Shown piece by piece: positions 7,001-9,781 of a stretch of DNA of 9,781 nt. Source of the DNA: an uncultured Armatimonadota bacterium (lineage in GTDB: Bacteria > Armatimonadota > Armatimonadia > Armatimonadales > Armatimonadaceae); NCBI GenBank assembly GCA_903915615.1, contig CAIWTR010000720.1, positions 1 to 9,781 on the forward strand. Reading direction: 5' to 3'. Under the pieces are notes generated by a model. It was not told the origin of the DNA and searched no databases. It worked only from the letters and a program-made list of their open reading frames with translations. The translations under genes were made by a program, and so were the position numbers. The number at the start of each line of letters is the position of its first letter. Within the stretch, counting starts at the first letter, position 1.

Positions 7001-7138
7001 GGAATGTTCATCCTCTTGGAATGATTTCAAGCTGTCGATACGCACGGGAGGGCACAGCGGCCCTCCCCTACGCGGAGATTTCGTGACATTAAACATGCAC
7101 CGTTCTACGCCCGGGCAGACACCGCGGTCCGCCGCCAG

Positions 7139-9208
7139 CTACGGCAGACCGCTGAAGCTATAGACGCAAAATGCATTGTCATAATGCCCGGCGATAAGCG
7201 CGCCGCCGTGCGTGTTGTAGCCAAACGGAACCGTTGCACTCAAATCGCCCGTTTCGATGCCACGACCAAAAACCATGCTGCTATAGGTCAGGGCGGTGTT
7301 CGATGACGTTGGTCCTCGCGGCTGCAGCAGCGCCGTCAGAGCACCATTGTTGTTGACGTAAAACGAAATGATGCTATCCAAGCGGCTATTGCGCGGAAAT
7401 TGTAGCGTGATCGTAATCGCTGTGTCTTTCGTTCCATTTCCAACGCGATGGATGGTAAACGAGTCGGATCCATCCGGGGAATGTGTTGTCACGGCGATGA
7501 TGGATGATTTTCCGACCGGAAGGCCACACAGAGCGAAACGTGGGTTTTGATTTTCGGTGTCATATTGATCTCTGAAAATGATGTCCCCATTCAACTGCGA
7601 TAACGTCACCATCGAGGCCACATTCCGACCGCGCTTTCGTGACTTCCGCGTCGGCAAGGGGCCGTAGGCAACCAGGTCGCCATCGGCATTAATGACACCG
7701 CGGACCAGTGTGGATGCCGCCCCCACTGCACCCGGGATCTCCTTAGTCCACAGAGTTTTTGATGCTTTATCAAGTGCCTGAATATGCCAATCCAGTCGGA
7801 GTCCTGCGCTCGTGTTTACCGGCACATACCCAAGCAGGAACATATGACCGCTATCATCGGAAATCGCATCCGTGATGCGAAAGGCCTTAGTAAGTGACAT
7901 CAGCGGCGATGGGGTAGCACTCGGTGGTCCCGCAGGGACATGAAGCGTTAATGTTGCATCATTCGACACCGATGTCGCAAAGGCATGGACACCACCCTTG
8001 AGATCTGAAATCAGCCTGATAGGACTGGGTGCGTTTTGAGCGATTGCAACCGGGTGAATCCGCTCAACGAGACGCTGGCCATCACGGGTAAACACACTGA
8101 CCGCCAGATAGCTGCCGGGTGCTAACGTACGTGCATTGCCAGGCTGTGCGATGAGCTCGGATGCTACATAAATCCGTCCGCTCTCACTACTAAAGATATC
8201 TTTTGGTACGGTTGTGATGCCTTTTACATCGTTTTGCTTCGTCACCCACGGTGCTTTTCCAGTCTTGTTCAGCAACACGAGGATGGCTTGGCGGTCACCA
8301 TTTGTTAGGAGTGCGTTCCCGGCGGCGATGAGTTGATTCTTTGGGGTGGTGTGGATGGCAGTTGCAGCTGAGCGCTTGATGTCAGGGTCACGCAGCGCAA
8401 AAATCACGCGACGACTTAGGTCGGAGATCGGTTTATGAACACTACTTCCGAGGACATAGGGGACACGCTGTTTCGGTGTTGTGCTTAGGAAGCCGAGAAC
8501 GATAGGCGTCGCGATGGTTACTGCGATAAACATCGTTGCGACAAGCCGTGATGTTGCAGAAACGATGATTCTCGTTGGTGTGGAAACCTTTGCGCGACTG
8601 GGGAGCGCTTTGAACGGGATGGCAGGTTCGCCGATTGTGTTTAGATCGCCAAGGCTGCGGAGCCGGGATTCAAATCCCGAGTGTGCATCGGGGGCCAAAT
8701 GCGCTTCCGCCTGCCAGGCACGTCGGAGGACAGCTCTGCGCTGAATGTCGAATTCCCGGCGGACATCCACAAATGCGGATGGGAACGAGGGCAACAGAAT
8801 CTTGTCCTCAGCAAGGGCATCGAATGCAGTGCCAGCTTGCAGAACGACATCAGCATCATCGCTGGTTAGAGCCGCCTCCGCGAGGAGTAAACATTCCTGA
8901 TAATCGACTGCGAGGCATGTTGTATCGATGTAAACGCAGTCCTCATTGATGTGTGCCGAGGGGGCTGGGGTGATGGCGGATGTCGCATCCACGACCGAGC
9001 GGCGCCACATGTGCAGGAGGACATTGCGGCTCTTGTCATCGCTCAGTGGCCATGTTGCCTCGATGAGCTCTACGCGTCCGATTTGGCTGCCTGGGGATGT
9101 CGCGACAAGTCCTAGGACGAACCAATGCTTGCGTGCAATCAGCACGGTGACTGCTTTGCCATCGACTGTTACCTCGCATTTCCCGAACAGCCGAATAATT
9201 GGGCGCAT
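7139..9208 (-). CDS. Regulator 2: membrane-anchored SARP/BTAD-type transcription factor with C-terminal beta-propeller-like sensor domain
   Basis: This is a full-length paralogue of regulator 1, colinear and also exactly 689 residues. By my count about two thirds of the first 170 residues are identical; the sensor part is less conserved. The winged helix is at 1-97, with SRNVLLHMWRRS as the putative recognition helix, almost identical to regulator 1. The BTAD-like region ends in QRRAVLRRAWQAEAH. A membrane span lies at about 221-241 (FIAVTIATPIVLGF). Propeller-type strands recur near 290, 342, 403, 452, 508, 566 and 619. The linker at 172-220 and the loop at 415-440 diverge most. The ATG at 9208 has no Shine-Dalgarno and lies about 2 nt after the predicted transcription start, so it is probably leaderless. 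Conserved recognition helices predict shared DNA targets; diverged sensor surfaces predict different signals. Both are inferences. Confidence 0.85.
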   Translation of the reverse strand: MRPIIRLFGKCEVTVDGKAVTVLIARKHWFVLGLVATSPGSQIGRVELIEATWPLSDDKSRNVLLHMWRRSVVDATSAITPAPSAHINEDCVYIDTTCLAVDYQECLLLAEAALTSDDADVVLQAGTAFDALAEDKILLPSFPSAFVDVRREFDIQRRAVLRRAWQAEAHLAPDAHSGFESRLRSLGDLNTIGEPAIPFKALPSRAKVSTPTRIIVSATSRLVATMFIAVTIATPIVLGFLSTTPKQRVPYVLGSSVHKPISDLSRRVIFALRDPDIKRSAATAIHTTPKNQLIAAGNALLTNGDRQAILVLLNKTGKAPWVTKQNDVKGITTVPKDIFSSESGRIYVASELIAQPGNARTLAPGSYLAVSVFTRDGQRLVERIHPVAIAQNAPSPIRLISDLKGGVHAFATSVSNDATLTLHVPAGPPSATPSPLMSLTKAFRITDAISDDSGHMFLLGYVPVNTSAGLRLDWHIQALDKASKTLWTKEIPGAVGAASTLVRGVINADGDLVAYGPLPTRKSRKRGRNVASMVTLSQLNGDIIFRDQYDTENQNPRFALCGLPVGKSSIIAVTTHSPDGSDSFTIHRVGNGTKDTAITITLQFPRNSRLDSIISFYVNNNGALTALLQPRGPTSSNTALTYSSMVFGRGIETGDLSATVPFGYNTHGGALIAGHYDNAFCVYSFSGLP

Positions 9209-9216
9209 CGCCGAAT

Positions 9217-9272
9217 AGTCTACTCGTTGGGATGTGCGAAAGAGGCCTCAAAAGCCATTAAATGATTGTAAG
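9217..9272 (-). promoter_or_regulatory. Promoter and putative operator of regulator 2
   Basis: Reading leftward, CTTACAATCATTTAATG (9272-9256) has two TTA triplets 10 bp apart and matches the operator CTTACAAAACTTTAATG of PEP-CTERM gene 2 at 14 of 17 positions. At the shared distances lie a poor -35 (CCTCTT, 9245-9240) and a fair -10 (TAGACT, 9222-9217). The weak -35 would fit an activator-dependent promoter. This is the least certain of the five sites. Confidence 0.5.
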
Positions 9273-9781
9273 GTTTTGATTTTTTTGGGGTGTAGATCAA
9301 AGATCTGAGATGTTACGGGCCGAGGCGCCGATCTGTGTGCTTATCATCACGTTGGCCAGCCTGATGTTCAATGGGATGTGGTGTTGTCCGTTGCTGAAAA
9401 TAAACAAATCCTCCGCGTAGGGGCGGACCGCTGTGTCCGCCCGCGTGTATCGATACGGTTTTGCCAATTGTTGATGCCAATACTGTGCTTGCCGGGTGGA
9501 TGCATCGCGTTTGTGCCGATCTCGCCGGATGTTATGACACGTCTGTTGTGCGGTCCGGTTCGTCTTTTGTATTGCCTCTCATTGAAACAAATCCTCTGCG
9601 TAGGGGCGGACCGCCGTGTCCGCCCGCACAGGAAAAGATCACAGCTGGATTATGTCGTGATGTCTGACTCGCTGTGACTCGTGTTCGCTTGCGCGGTGGA
9701 TGCATCCCGTGCGTGCCGAGGTCGCCGGATGTTACGCAAAATTCTGTCTGGTGTTCGGTTCGGCTAGGCTAGGCGGTAACG
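9273..9781. repeat. Right intergenic repeat mosaic, no gene seen
   Basis: REP-like palindromes lie at 9401-9453 and 9574-9630. The composite repeat lies at 9471-9563 and about 9685-9770, alternating with them. All four are in the opposite orientation to the copies in 1-725. Positions 9273-9400 hold no recognised element apart from a T-rich run at 9280-9286 and a short AGATC/GATCT palindrome at 9294-9306. Confidence 0.7.

Noticed and set aside
9250..9286. Intrinsic terminator (CAAAAGCC ... GGTTTTG then T run), plus strand
   Set aside because: The stem is short, AT-rich and bulged with a long loop, no plus-strand gene precedes it, and it overlaps the regulator 2 operator.

Overview
The window is a roughly 50-55% GC bacterial accessory region with five credible protein genes and one candidate small RNA gene in a landscape of short palindromic intergenic repeats. 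Two PEP-CTERM proteins mean the host should have an exosortase and a two-membrane envelope. The combination of SARP/BTAD-type regulators, PEP-CTERM tails and dense GTAGGGGCGG-type palindromes suggests an environmental phylum such as Armatimonadota, but nothing here proves that. The cupin resembles an acidobacterial enzyme family.

Layout. 1-802: intergenic mosaic of palindromes and a second composite repeat. 803-2872 (-): regulator 1, a 689-residue protein with an N-terminal SARP-like winged helix and BTAD helices, one membrane span and a C-terminal beta-propeller-like domain. 2873-4112: regulatory region with the leftward promoter of regulator 1, a rightward orphan promoter that ends in a strong intrinsic terminator (candidate RNA of about 150 nt, 3403-3553), one palindrome, and the promoter of PEP-CTERM gene 1. 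4113-4721 (+): PEP-CTERM protein 1. 4722-5410: a 247-bp tandem repeat, about 2.2 copies. 5411-5821 (+): a manganese-cupin hydroxynitrile-lyase-like protein. 5822-6315: palindromes, then the promoter of PEP-CTERM gene 2. 6316-6954 (+): PEP-CTERM protein 2. 6955-7138: hairpins between convergent genes. 7139-9208 (-): regulator 2, a colinear paralogue of regulator 1 and also exactly 689 residues. 9209-9781: promoter of regulator 2, then the same repeat families as the left flank in the opposite orientation.

How it may work. Five promoters share one geometry, read directly from the sequence: TTA-N7-TTA, then 13 bp, then a -35 hexamer, 17 bp, and a -10 hexamer. They precede both regulators, both PEP-CTERM genes and the orphan RNA. 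The three rightward promoters carry a second TTA-N7-TTA pair 31-32 bp further upstream, three helical turns away. Tandem direct repeats in helical phase just upstream of -35 are what SARP/OmpR-type winged-helix activators bind, and the putative recognition helix is nearly identical in the two paralogues. I infer a self-contained regulon. Two membrane-anchored one-component regulators with extracytoplasmic propeller sensors would control themselves, two surface-sorted proteins and a structured small RNA. The cupin has no such promoter and may be a passenger. The sensed signal, the RNA's role and the surface proteins' function are unknown.
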